From JBEDUK01 sp963781595 (lineage in GTDB: Bacteria > Actinomycetota > UBA4738): a stretch of 64,000 nucleotides of DNA. A program made the position numbers and the translations under genes. Below are positions 45,670 to 54,661 of this stretch, in pieces. Numbering within the stretch: the stretch's first letter is position 1; the number at the start of each line of letters is the position of its first letter. Under the pieces are notes generated by a model. It was not told where the DNA came from. It ran no database searches and was given only the letters and a program-made list of their open reading frames with translations. Location of the stretch: assembly GCA_963781595.1 (NCBI GenBank), contig CAWAGG010000006.1:1922001-1986000 (forward strand), given 5' to 3'.

Positions 45670-46184
45670 GTGCGACGGTTGAGGTTCCCGATACGGACCG
45701 ACCGGCTGGCGATACGGCCGACCGTCGAGGCCGATGCGCCGGCGCTGCATCGCGTCTGGGGCGACCCGCAGGTCAGGCACGCCCGATGCCGAACGCGCGG
45801 GAGACCCTCGAGCTCCTGCGCGTCAAGATCGCGCAACAGGACCGGGACGGATTCAGCCTCTGGACGGTCGAGGAGCGTTCGACCGGCGCGATCGTCGGCA
45901 TGGTCGGGCTCCGATACGAGGACGGCCCGGATATCGGGCTCGGGTTCCTGTTCGCGCCCGCGTACTGGGGCAGGGGCTATGGGCGTGAGGCGGCCGCCGC
46001 GGCGCTCGCCGCCGGATTCAGCGGCCTCGAGCTCGAGCGCATCATCGGCATCACGGGACCGGACAACCGGCCGGCCCGTCGCCTGATGGAGGCGATCGGC
46101 ATGAAGGACGAGGGAACGGCCACGTACTACGGCCGCGAGTGGGCGCTCTACGTGGCGCTCGCGCCGCGCGACCCGGCCACGTAA
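45670..46184 (+). pseudogene. GNAT N-acetyltransferase with a frameshift
   Basis: The N-terminus from GTG 45670 (RTDRLAIRPTVEADAPALH, then VWGDPQVRHAR) and the rest from ~45786 (PNARETLELLRVKIAQQD, FAPAYWGRGYGREAAAA, LERIIGITGPDNRPARRLME) form one RimJ-like acetyltransferase but lie in different frames. One missing base near CACGCCCGATG at ~45780 would explain it. A sequencing error or a re-start at ATG 45786 (132 residues, lacking the first strands) cannot be excluded. The 3' end overlaps the convergent M20 peptidase gene by 37 bases. Confidence 0.7.
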
Positions 46185-47512
46185 CCGAGGAACAGCGCCT
46201 CGGCCAGGCTCGCCTTCTCCAGGTCGGCGAGGTCCACACTCTCATCCTCGGCGTGCGCGTTGCACTGCGGATCGCCGGCGCCCGTGATCATGATCGTGGC
46301 GTCCGGAAGCATCGTGGCGAACTCGGCCACGAACGGGATCGAGCCGCCGCTGCCCGCCGGGACCGGGTCCACACCGAACGCTTCGCGCATCGCGCGACGC
46401 ATGGCCTCGTACGCCGTGCCGCTCGAGGTGAGCGCGTACGGTGACCCCAGGTCCTCGCTCGCGAACGACACGTCCGCGCCCCACGGCACGTGCGCCCGCA
46501 GGTGCTCCTGGAGCGCGGCCATGGCCGCGCCCGGATCCTGCCCGGGCGGGATCCGCATGCTCACCTTCGCGCGGGCGGACGCGATCAGGCGGTTGGCGGC
46601 CTCGAACGTGGCGGGCGCGTCGATGCCGAGCACGGAGATGGCGGGCTTCGTCCACAACCTGGACGTGAGCGCGCCGTCCCCGATCGAGGCCAACCCCGGC
46701 CGCGCGCCCGCGTACGCCCGGAGCTCGTCCTCCGTCAGGTCGAAAGGATCCGCATCGGCGCTCGTCAGGCCCTCGACGGCGACGTTGCCGATGTCGTCGT
46801 GCAGCGACGCCAGCATCCGTGCGAGGACCATCAGGGCATCCGGGAACACACCGCCGAACCCGCCGCTGTGCACGGCATGGTCGAGGACGCGGACCTCGAC
46901 GATGCAGGCCGCGATGCCGCGGAGCGACGAGGTCAGCTCCGGAGTGCCCGTCCGCCAGGTACCCCCGTCGGCGAGGACGACGACGTCGGCGCGCAGCTCG
47001 TCGCGGTATTCGGAGAGGCACCTGCCCAGGTGCGACGAGCCGCACTCCTCCTCGCCTTCGACGAACACCGTCACGCCCACAGGAGGATGCCCGTCCCAGG
47101 CCCGGAGGCTCGCGAGATGCATCGCGATACCGGCCTTGTCGTCGGACGCGCCCCGCCCGTACATGCGGCCGTCGCGTTCGGCCGGTTCGTAGGGCGGCGT
47201 CGTCCAGAGCTCGGGCGCACCCTCGGGCTGCACGTCGTGGTGCGCGTAGAGCAGGATCGTGGGCGCGCCGTTCGGTCCGTCGACGTGCGCGAGGACCGCC
47301 GGGTGGGCGCCGTCGACATCGAGCAGCCGGGCGGGAGCTCCGGCGCCCGAGAGCAGGTCGCGCGTGAGCTCGGCGGACGCGCGCACGTTCGCCGGGTCGA
47401 ACCCCTCGAACCCCACCGATGGGATCCGTACCAGGGCCTCCAGGTCGGCGCGTACCCCCGGCATCAACCCGTGTACCTTCGTGCTCATCGTCGAAGCTTC
47501 GATCGTGTCCAT
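46148..47512 (-). CDS. M20-family metallopeptidase (dipeptidase)
   Basis: 454 residues. Zinc ligands and catalytic residues are in ILLYAHHDVQPEG, GRGASDDKAGIAMHL and FVEGEEECGSSHLG, with a late His in QCNAHAEDE. The dimerisation domain insert (DHAVHSGGFGGVFPDALM) is typical of dipeptidase or carnosinase-like M20 members. It is cytoplasmic and releases amino acids from dipeptides. The start is ATG 47512: TAGGCT (47525-47520, minus strand) lies exactly 7 bases upstream, a leaderless promoter. ATG 47560 has no such support. Confidence 0.9.
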   Translation of the reverse strand: MDTIEASTMSTKVHGLMPGVRADLEALVRIPSVGFEGFDPANVRASAELTRDLLSGAGAPARLLDVDGAHPAVLAHVDGPNGAPTILLYAHHDVQPEGAPELWTTPPYEPAERDGRMYGRGASDDKAGIAMHLASLRAWDGHPPVGVTVFVEGEEECGSSHLGRCLSEYRDELRADVVVLADGGTWRTGTPELTSSLRGIAACIVEVRVLDHAVHSGGFGGVFPDALMVLARMLASLHDDIGNVAVEGLTSADADPFDLTEDELRAYAGARPGLASIGDGALTSRLWTKPAISVLGIDAPATFEAANRLIASARAKVSMRIPPGQDPGAAMAALQEHLRAHVPWGADVSFASEDLGSPYALTSSGTAYEAMRRAMREAFGVDPVPAGSGGSIPFVAEFATMLPDATIMITGAGDPQCNAHAEDESVDLADLEKASLAEALFLGYVAGSRGASAT

Positions 47513-47519
47513 GTGGTGC

Positions 47520-47525
47520 AGCCTA
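47520..47525 (-). promoter_or_regulatory. -10 box TAGGCT, leaderless start of the M20 peptidase
   Basis: TAGGCT, 7 bases (GCACCAC), then ATG 47512. Identical in form to the box of the TlpA-like gene at 6793. Confidence 0.6.
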
Positions 47526-47599
47526 CCCTCTGGACCGGCGTCGGAGGCGGCCGGCTCCATCCGCCCGGATCCCCTGCTTCCGACCTAGGACGACGACGC

Positions 47600-48775
47600 G
47601 TGAGTGCCTACGCCGAAGACCCCAGCCCCGTCGCGTCAAGCCCGGTCCCTGACCGGTCGAACGTTCCGTTTAGGCTCCGCGAACCGCGGGCGGGAGCGAC
47701 GAGGAACGGAGGCGGGACGACCGCGACCGCACGGCTCGGCTCTCAGCGGGCGGCGATGCTGATCGTCGCCTTATCCGTGCTGGCCTCGACGACGTTCGCG
47801 CGACCGGCCGGTGCCGACACCGCATCGGATCTCCAGCGCGCGAAGAGCGAGCTGGCCCGAGTCGTGCAGCGCGTGGACGCCGCCGTCAAGGAGCGCAACC
47901 GCCTGCAGCGCGAGTTGACCGACCTCCTGAGGCGGGTGGACGACGGGAGACGGTCGATCGAGGCGACGCAGGCGCGCATCGTCGACACGCAGCTCACGGT
48001 CCGCGGCGTCGCCGGCGCGATGCAGGAGCAGCAGTCCGCGATCGACCAACGCGCCGCGCAGGTCTACATGCAGGGCCCGGGCGGCGACGTCGCCGCGATG
48101 CTCGAGGCCTCGACCTTCCAGGACCTGACCGAACGCCTCGCCGACCTGGAGGCGGAATCCCACCTCGGCATCGAGGTCAACGCCGGACTGTCCGCCCAGA
48201 AGCGGCGCTTGTCCGGCGACGAAACGACCCTCCAGAACCTCTACGTCAAGAAGCGAGGAGCCCAGGAGGATCTGGACACGGTCGCGGTGAAGCTCGCGGC
48301 GGATCTCCGCGCGCAGCAGGCGGTCGTCGATCGCGTGAACGCGGATCGCGCCCGGATCGCGGCGCTGCTGAGGACGCTACAGAACCGTCGCCAGCGCGAG
48401 CTCGCGAAGGAAGCGCTCGACCGCTCACGTTGGGGCGGCAAGGACGCGCCACCTCCGCCTCCGCACGGCGAACAGAAGAAGGTCGTCGACCTGATCAGGT
48501 ACTACTTCGGCCCGCAGGGACGGCACGACCTCGACACGGCGCTCTGCGTCGGCTGGCGTGAGTCGCGCTACATCCCGACAGCGGTCAACAAGGACAGCGG
48601 CGCCGCGGGCGTGTATCAGTTCATGCCGAACCTCTGGCCGTGGTTCTCCTCGACCGCGGGTTGGGATGGCGCCGATGTGTTCGACCCGGTCGCGAACGTC
48701 GCGGTCGCGGCGTACATCGTCGATCATTTCGGGTGGTACCCCTGGCACTCGGACTCCGGCGTCTGCGACACGTGA
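47600..48775 (+). CDS. Secreted coiled-coil protein with lysozyme-like (SLT) domain
   Basis: 391 residues from GTG 47600. A long N-terminal region leads to a signal peptide core (MLIVALSVLASTTFARPAGA). Then comes an extended coiled coil (residues ~75-280, RAKSELARVVQRVDAAVKER, RRSIEATQARIVDTQLTV), a short Pro linker (APPPPPHG), and a transglycosylase-like domain with the catalytic Glu in ALCVGWRESRYIPTAVN, GAAGVYQFMP and VAAYIVDHFGWYPW. Coiled-coil plus lytic-domain proteins act in septal peptidoglycan cleavage. ATG 47756 would remove the positively charged part of the signal, so the upstream GTG is preferred. Confidence 0.78.
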   Translation: MSAYAEDPSPVASSPVPDRSNVPFRLREPRAGATRNGGGTTATARLGSQRAAMLIVALSVLASTTFARPAGADTASDLQRAKSELARVVQRVDAAVKERNRLQRELTDLLRRVDDGRRSIEATQARIVDTQLTVRGVAGAMQEQQSAIDQRAAQVYMQGPGGDVAAMLEASTFQDLTERLADLEAESHLGIEVNAGLSAQKRRLSGDETTLQNLYVKKRGAQEDLDTVAVKLAADLRAQQAVVDRVNADRARIAALLRTLQNRRQRELAKEALDRSRWGGKDAPPPPPHGEQKKVVDLIRYYFGPQGRHDLDTALCVGWRESRYIPTAVNKDSGAAGVYQFMPNLWPWFSSTAGWDGADVFDPVANVAVAAYIVDHFGWYPWHSDSGVCDT

Positions 48776-48840
48776 TCCTCCGGCGCTGCCCCGCCGCCAT
48801 CCGGTAATTCCGACTCGGCTGATAGGATTCGATGTCGGGA

Positions 48841-48859
48841 CCCCGGCATCCTGCCGGGG
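48841..48859 (+). promoter_or_regulatory. Perfect hairpin in the sufD leader
   Basis: CCCCGGCA-TCC-TGCCGGGG is an 8-base perfect stem with a 3-base loop, 32 bases before the sufD ATG. It is downstream of a likely -10 box TAGGAT (about 48824). There is no U-run, so it is not a classic terminator. It may stabilise or control the sufD message. Confidence 0.5.
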
Positions 48860-48891
48860 CGCGATCCGGAGGAAGGGCGGCGACGCTCTGC

Positions 48892-50241
48892 ATGTCCGAG
48901 ACCATCACCGGCGGGTTCACGCAGGACACCCTGACGGCGATCGCGCAGGCGTCCGCGAACGGCCACCTCGCGCGGCTCCGCCGTGAGGCGTTCGACGCGT
49001 TCGAGGCCCTGCCGATGCCCTCGCCCGACACCGAGGAGTGGCGATACACGGACCTGCGCGGCCTCGATCTGGGGGCGTACACGCCGTACGCGCCCGAGCC
49101 GAGGGCGGAGAACCTCGACGACGTCGCACCCGAGGTCCTCGCGGCCGCCGGCCCGCTGGGCGAGCGGGCCGGCCTGGCGATCCAGCACAACTCGTCGTTG
49201 GTGACCGCGCACCTCGATCCGGAGGCGGCAGCCGCCGGGGTGGTCTTCGCCTCGATCGACGACGTCGCCGCCGAGCGGCCCGATCTCTTGGAGGGCCGCC
49301 TGCACGGCGCCGTCCCGACGCTGCGTACCCGGTTCACCGCGCTCCACGGCGCGTTCCGGAGCGGCGGGACGTTCGTCGCGGTGCCGAAGGACGTCCGGGT
49401 GCAACTTCCGCTCCAGGCGATCACGTACGTCGACCGGGACGGCCTGGCGGTGTTCCCGCACACCGTGATCGTCCTGGACGAAGGCGCGGAGCTGACGTTC
49501 ATCGACCGCTACGTCTCGCCCGACCTGGCGGACGTGCTGTCCGACGCGATCGTCGAGATCTACGCCGGGCCGAACTCCAAGCTCCGCTACGTCTCGCTCC
49601 AGGATTGGGGCGCGGGCGTGACGCACGTCCAGGTCCAGCGGGCCGAGATCGAGCGCGACGCCGACCTCCGTTCCCTGGCCGTTGCCTTCGGCGCGAGCCT
49701 GTCGCGGATGGAGGCCGAGAGCCACATGACGGGCGACGGGGGCTCGTCCGAGATGCTCGGGGTCTACGTCGGCCACGGCGACCAGCACTTCGACTTCCGT
49801 TCGATCCAGGACCACGTGGGGTCCCGGACCGCGTCCGATCTGCTGTACAAGGGGGCCCTGAAGGGCGCCTCGCGGGCGATCTACAGCGGGACCGTGATCC
49901 TGCAGCCGGGCGCCCATCTGTGCGACGCGTACCAGACGAACCGCAACATCCTGCTCTCGGAGGACGCGAAGGCCGACTCGATCCCGAACCTCGAGATCCT
50001 GTCGAACGACCCGGTCCGCTGCGGGCACGCGGCGAGCGTCGGGCCGGTCGAGGAAGAGACGCTGTTCTACCTGCAGAGCCGGGGGATCCCGCTCGAGGAG
50101 GCCGAGAAGCTCGTGGTGTTCGGTTTCTTCCAGGAGGTCCTCGATCGGGTCACGATCCCGGAGGTCAAGCGCAGCGTCGAGGCCGCGATCGCCGCGGAGA
50201 TCGCCGCCCCCGAGCTGATCGGAGCGCTCGCCGATGCCTGA
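48892..50241 (+). CDS. sufD: Fe-S cluster assembly protein SufD
   Basis: 449 residues. EEWRYTDLRGLDLGAYTPY marks the N-terminal helix region. The beta-helix core has VPKDVRVQLPLQAITYVD, SRTASDLLYKGALKGASRAI and DPVRCGHAASVGPVEEETLF. SufD partners SufB and SufC. The start is ATG 48892 (MSETITGGF), after GGAGGAAGGG. An upstream in-frame ATG at 48832 would read through the leader hairpin and is not favoured. It begins the sufD-Rieske-sufC-sufS-sufU operon. Confidence 0.93.
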   Translation: MSETITGGFTQDTLTAIAQASANGHLARLRREAFDAFEALPMPSPDTEEWRYTDLRGLDLGAYTPYAPEPRAENLDDVAPEVLAAAGPLGERAGLAIQHNSSLVTAHLDPEAAAAGVVFASIDDVAAERPDLLEGRLHGAVPTLRTRFTALHGAFRSGGTFVAVPKDVRVQLPLQAITYVDRDGLAVFPHTVIVLDEGAELTFIDRYVSPDLADVLSDAIVEIYAGPNSKLRYVSLQDWGAGVTHVQVQRAEIERDADLRSLAVAFGASLSRMEAESHMTGDGGSSEMLGVYVGHGDQHFDFRSIQDHVGSRTASDLLYKGALKGASRAIYSGTVILQPGAHLCDAYQTNRNILLSEDAKADSIPNLEILSNDPVRCGHAASVGPVEEETLFYLQSRGIPLEEAEKLVVFGFFQEVLDRVTIPEVKRSVEAAIAAEIAAPELIGALADA

Positions 50242-50566
50242 GCTCCGCGAGGTGACGCGCGCGACCGACGTGCCCGAGGGTGAGGCGCGACGGTTCATCG
50301 TGGATGACCACGAGATCGCCGTCGTCAACCTCGGCGCGGATGGGTTCCGCGCCGTCGGCGACATCTGCTCCCACGAGCGCTACCACCTCTCCGACGGCGA
50401 GGTCGACGTCGACGACGAGACGATCGAGTGCCCGAAGCACGGTTCGACGTTCAGCCTCGAGACGGGCAAGCCGCGATCCCTCCCGGCGACGCATCCGGTG
50501 GCGGTCTACCCCGTGACGGTCGAGGGCGACCGCATCCTGATCGACGTGGATGCAGGGAAGGACTGA
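50234..50566 (+). CDS. Rieske-type [2Fe-2S] ferredoxin in the suf operon
   Basis: 110 residues. The cluster ligands are CSHERYHL (Cys-x-His) and CPKHGSTF (Cys-x-x-His), spaced as in soluble NirD/biphenyl-dioxygenase ferredoxins. There is no TM anchor. It overlaps the sufD stop by 8 bases and precedes sufC by 6. It may supply electrons for cluster assembly or for the persulfide step. A similar gene occurs in suf operons of several actinobacteria, without a settled role. Confidence 0.9.
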   Translation: MPELREVTRATDVPEGEARRFIVDDHEIAVVNLGADGFRAVGDICSHERYHLSDGEVDVDDETIECPKHGSTFSLETGKPRSLPATHPVAVYPVTVEGDRILIDVDAGKD

Positions 50567-50572
50567 GACGCG

Positions 50573-51382
<810 letters not shown>

Positions 51383-51387
51383 CCGGC

Positions 51388-52638
51388 ATGGGGAGTGGTC
51401 GGGTTCTCGACGTCGAACGGATCCGCAAGGACTTCCCGATCCTCGAACGCCGCGTCGGGCCGAACGACGACGTTCCGCTCGTCTACCTCGACTCCTCGGC
51501 CACGAGCCAGAAGCCCCGCCAGGTGCTCGACGCCCTGAGCGACTTCTACGAGCGGCACAACGCGAACATCCACCGCGGGGTCTACACGCTCGCCGAGGAG
51601 GCCACGGCGATGTACGAGGACGCGCGCGTGAAGCTCGCGGGATTCCTCGGCGCGCCCGATCCGGCGACCGTGATCTTCACGAGGGGCACGACGGAGTCGA
51701 CGAACCTGGTCGCCTACGGGTTCGCCCGGAAGATCCTCGGGGAGGGCGACGAGATCCTGCTCTCGGTGGCGGAGCATCACTCGAACCTGGTGCCGTGGCA
51801 GTTCGCCGCGCAGGCGACCGGCGCACGGCTGCGGTTCATCCCGCTCGCCGACGACGGTTCGTTCGACCTCACCGGCCTGGACGGCGATCTGGTCAACGAG
51901 CGTACGAGGCTCGTCGCCGTGACCGGGATGTCGAACGTCCTCGGGACCCTCCCGCCGATCCGCAAGCTGACCGACGCCGCGCACGCGGTCGGGGCCGCGA
52001 TCCTCGTCGACGGCGCCCAGCTGGTCCCGCACGTGCCGGTCGACGTCGTGGCGCTCGACGTCGACTTCCTGACCGTGAGCGGACACAAGATGCTCGGGCC
52101 GACGGCCTCCGGCGGCCTCTACGGGCGCCGCGAGCTGCTGGAACGGATGGATCCGTTCCTCGGCGGGGGCGAGATGATCATGCGCGTCGAGCTCGAGTCC
52201 TCGACGTTCAAGGAGATCCCGGGGAAGTTCGAAGCCGGCACGATGAACATCGCCCAGGAGATCGGGCTCGCGGCGGCGATCGACTACCTGACCGATCTGG
52301 GGATGGAAGCGGTACGGGAGCACGAGAAGCAGATCACCGCGTACGCGATCGGGCGCCTCACCGAGGCCGGCGCGCAGGTGTTCGGCCCGACGGACGTCGA
52401 GCACCGAGGCGGCGCGGTGTCGTTCTGGTTCCGCGACATCCACCCGCACGACCTGGCGCAGGTGCTGGACACCGACGGCGTGTGCATCCGCGCCGGTCAT
52501 CACTGCGCGCAGCCGCTGATGCGGATCCTGGGCGTGCCGGCGACCGCCCGCGCCTCGTTCTACGTGTATAACTCCGAGGACGAAGTCGATGCGCTCGTGG
52601 CGGCGCTGATCAAGGCGGAGGCGTTCTTTGGCGCTTGA
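51388..52638 (+). CDS. sufS: Cysteine desulfurase SufS
   Basis: 416 residues. A group II cysteine desulfurase. The PLP Lys is in TVSGHKMLGPT. The active Cys is in IRAGHHCAQPLM. The N-terminal VYLDSSATSQKP and the AEHHSNLVPW motif are typical. It releases sulfur from cysteine for cluster assembly, with SufU as acceptor. The start is ATG 51388 with GGAGGCG upstream. The GTG/ATG codons further upstream lie in sufC. Confidence 0.95.
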   Translation: MGSGRVLDVERIRKDFPILERRVGPNDDVPLVYLDSSATSQKPRQVLDALSDFYERHNANIHRGVYTLAEEATAMYEDARVKLAGFLGAPDPATVIFTRGTTESTNLVAYGFARKILGEGDEILLSVAEHHSNLVPWQFAAQATGARLRFIPLADDGSFDLTGLDGDLVNERTRLVAVTGMSNVLGTLPPIRKLTDAAHAVGAAILVDGAQLVPHVPVDVVALDVDFLTVSGHKMLGPTASGGLYGRRELLERMDPFLGGGEMIMRVELESSTFKEIPGKFEAGTMNIAQEIGLAAAIDYLTDLGMEAVREHEKQITAYAIGRLTEAGAQVFGPTDVEHRGGAVSFWFRDIHPHDLAQVLDTDGVCIRAGHHCAQPLMRILGVPATARASFYVYNSEDEVDALVAALIKAEAFFGA

Positions 52639-53086
52639 GGAGCTCTACAAGGAAGTCATCCTCGACCACTACAAGAATCCGAGGAACAAGCGGGACCTGC
52701 CCGACGCCGAGCGTTCGTGCTCGAAGAACAACCCCCTTTGCGGCGACGAGATCACCGTGAAGGCGCACGTGGAGGACGGCCGGCTCGTGGCCGTCGCCTT
52801 CCAGGGCTCGGGGTGCTCGATCAGCCAGGCGAGCGCATCGATGATGACCGAGGCCGTCGCGGAGCGCTCGGTGGACGACGCGCTGGGCCTCGTCTCGGAG
52901 TTCCGCGCGTTCATGGAGGGTGGGATCGAACCTGATGAAGCGACGTTCGGCGACCTCGTCGCGCTGAAGGGCGTCGTGAAGTACCCGGTGCGCATCAAGT
53001 GCGCGGTCCTGGCATGGGACGTGCTGCAGGACGCGCTGGCCGGTGACGGAGAGGCGGCGGGCGGAGCCGCCCACGCGTTACGGTAA
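52628..53086 (+). CDS. sufU: SufU, zinc-dependent sulfur-transfer partner of SufS
   Basis: 152 residues. The three Cys and the Asp are present: NPLCGDEITV, GSGCSISQASASMMTEA and RIKCAVLAWDVL. The ~20-residue insertion after the second Cys region, which marks SufU against IscU, is present (VDDALGLVSEFRAFMEG). The start is TTG 52628, 6 bases after GGAGG and overlapping sufS by 11 bases. There is no nearby ATG. Confidence 0.93.
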   Translation: MALEELYKEVILDHYKNPRNKRDLPDAERSCSKNNPLCGDEITVKAHVEDGRLVAVAFQGSGCSISQASASMMTEAVAERSVDDALGLVSEFRAFMEGGIEPDEATFGDLVALKGVVKYPVRIKCAVLAWDVLQDALAGDGEAAGGAAHALR

Positions 53087-53097
53087 AGCAGCCCTGA

Positions 53098-53937
53098 CTA
53101 TCCGGGCGTCCGTTCGAGCTGCGCCCGGACGGTCGCCGCGAGCATCCGGTCGCGATCGAGCATCATCGAGAGCTGCGCAGCGAATGCGGCGACCACACGC
53201 TCCTCGGCCGGGACCAGCGGTGGGCGGTCGCCACGCAGGACGAGGAGCCCGAGGATCCGTCCTCCCACCGAGAGCGGCTCGCGACGCTCGAACGATCCGC
53301 CCGGCGTCGCGCCGGATGACACCGTCGTTTCCTCCTCCAAGCCTCGGTACTGGCCGACGCGCTGGAGGGACAACGTCGCCTCGGAACACTGGAACGTGAC
53401 CATGGTGCTGCGCAGGACCTGCCGATAGGCATCGGGGCCGGGACGGACCGCGACCAGGTCCGCGCTGAGTCGCTGGAGCGCCTCCAGTTCGTTCCTCCGT
53501 TCCTCCGCGACCTCGGCGCGCTCGGTCGCGCGCGCCAGCAGCACGGAGATGATCACGGACAGGCCGAGGCAGACGAACAGCACCACGACGTCCGCCGGCT
53601 CGTCGATCCGGAAGGTGCCGTATGGCGGGATGAACAGGAAGTTGAACACGACGAACCCGAGGAGCGATGCTGCGATCCCGGGCCCGAGGCCACCCATGGC
53701 GGCGGCCGCGACCACGATGGCCAGGAACCCGAAACCCTTGCTGAGCGGCGCGATCTGGTCGCGCAGCGGGAGGAACACCGCGATCGCCAGGCCGGTCCCG
53801 GCGACCGCGATCGTGTAGCCGGCCAGCCGGCGTCCGCGCCGGGCCGTGCTCGTCCGCAGGAGCGCGATCGGGCCAGGTGCAGCCTCGTCCGGCGACCTGT
53901 TCGTCGAGCCCTCGGCGCCCGGGTCCTCGGCGTTCAC
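53098..53937 (-). CDS. KdpD-like DUF4118-GAF protein without a kinase domain
   Basis: 279 residues. Four TM helices (DUF4118, residues ~38-130, with PLSKGFGFLAIVVAAAAMGG and IPPYGTFRIDEPADVVV) are followed by a short coiled coil and a GAF-like domain. It ends where the HisKA domain would begin. The sequence is closely parallel to the first half of the kinase gene upstream on this strand, so it arose by duplication. It sits 7 bases after kdpE and is probably co-transcribed. It may modulate the kinase by heterodimerisation. Confidence 0.78.
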   Translation of the reverse strand: MNAEDPGAEGSTNRSPDEAAPGPIALLRTSTARRGRRLAGYTIAVAGTGLAIAVFLPLRDQIAPLSKGFGFLAIVVAAAAMGGLGPGIAASLLGFVVFNFLFIPPYGTFRIDEPADVVVLFVCLGLSVIISVLLARATERAEVAEERRNELEALQRLSADLVAVRPGPDAYRQVLRSTMVTFQCSEATLSLQRVGQYRGLEEETTVSSGATPGGSFERREPLSVGGRILGLLVLRGDRPPLVPAEERVVAAFAAQLSMMLDRDRMLAATVRAQLERTPG

Positions 53938-53944
53938 CTTCGGA

Positions 53945-54661
53945 TCACCCCACCTCGCTCGCCGCTTCGACGGGCCGCAGGATCCACCGGTAGCCGATGC
54001 CGGGATCCGTCACGATGATGCGCGGCCGCGCGGGCTCTGGCTCGATCTTCTTCCGGAGCTGACTGACGAAGACGCGGAGCACCTCGACGTCGTCCGAGTA
54101 CCCGGGACCCCATACGCGCTCGAGGAGCCAGTGGTGTGTGAGGAGCTTCCCCGGGTAGGCCGACATCGTCTCGAGGAGCTCCCACTCGGTCTTCGTCAGG
54201 CGCACGAGGGATCCATCACGGGACACGGCATGTTGCGCGAGGTCGATCTCGACCCCGTCGGTCCGGAACACCCGAACTCCCGCAGCATCTTGCGCACCCG
54301 AGCGACGGAGCAGCGCGCGCACACGTGCCAGCAGTTCGTCGACGCCGAACGGCTTCGTCAGGTAGTCGTCCGCCCCGAGGTCCAGCGCCGCGACCTTGTC
54401 GGCTTCGTCCTCGCGCACCGACAGCACGAGGATCGGCACGGAGCTCCTCGTCCTGATCTCGCGGCAGACGGAGAGACCGTCGAGCCGCGGCATGTTCAGG
54501 TCGAGCACGATGAGATCGGGTCCGAACGAGTCCGCGATGGCGAGGGCCTCGACGCCGTCGGTCGCGACCTCGACCCGATAGTCACGCGCCCCGAGCGCCC
54601 GCGCGAGCGAGCGGCGGATCGCCTCCTCGTCGTCGACGATCAGAACCCGGCCCGCGCTCAT
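53945..54661 (-). CDS. kdpE: KdpE-type OmpR-family response regulator
   Basis: 238 residues. The receiver has VLIVDDEEAIRRSLARAL, the phospho-Asp in LIVLDLNMPRLDG and Lys in DYLTKPFGVDELLAR. The C-terminal winged helix has LTKTEWELLETMSAYPGKLL and VFVSQLRKKIEPEP followed by DPGIGYRW, as in KdpE. It is coupled to the kinase gene by ATGA and divergent from kdpFABC, which it probably activates under potassium limitation. Confidence 0.92.
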   Translation of the reverse strand: MSAGRVLIVDDEEAIRRSLARALGARDYRVEVATDGVEALAIADSFGPDLIVLDLNMPRLDGLSVCREIRTRSSVPILVLSVREDEADKVAALDLGADDYLTKPFGVDELLARVRALLRRSGAQDAAGVRVFRTDGVEIDLAQHAVSRDGSLVRLTKTEWELLETMSAYPGKLLTHHWLLERVWGPGYSDDVEVLRVFVSQLRKKIEPEPARPRIIVTDPGIGYRWILRPVEAASEVG

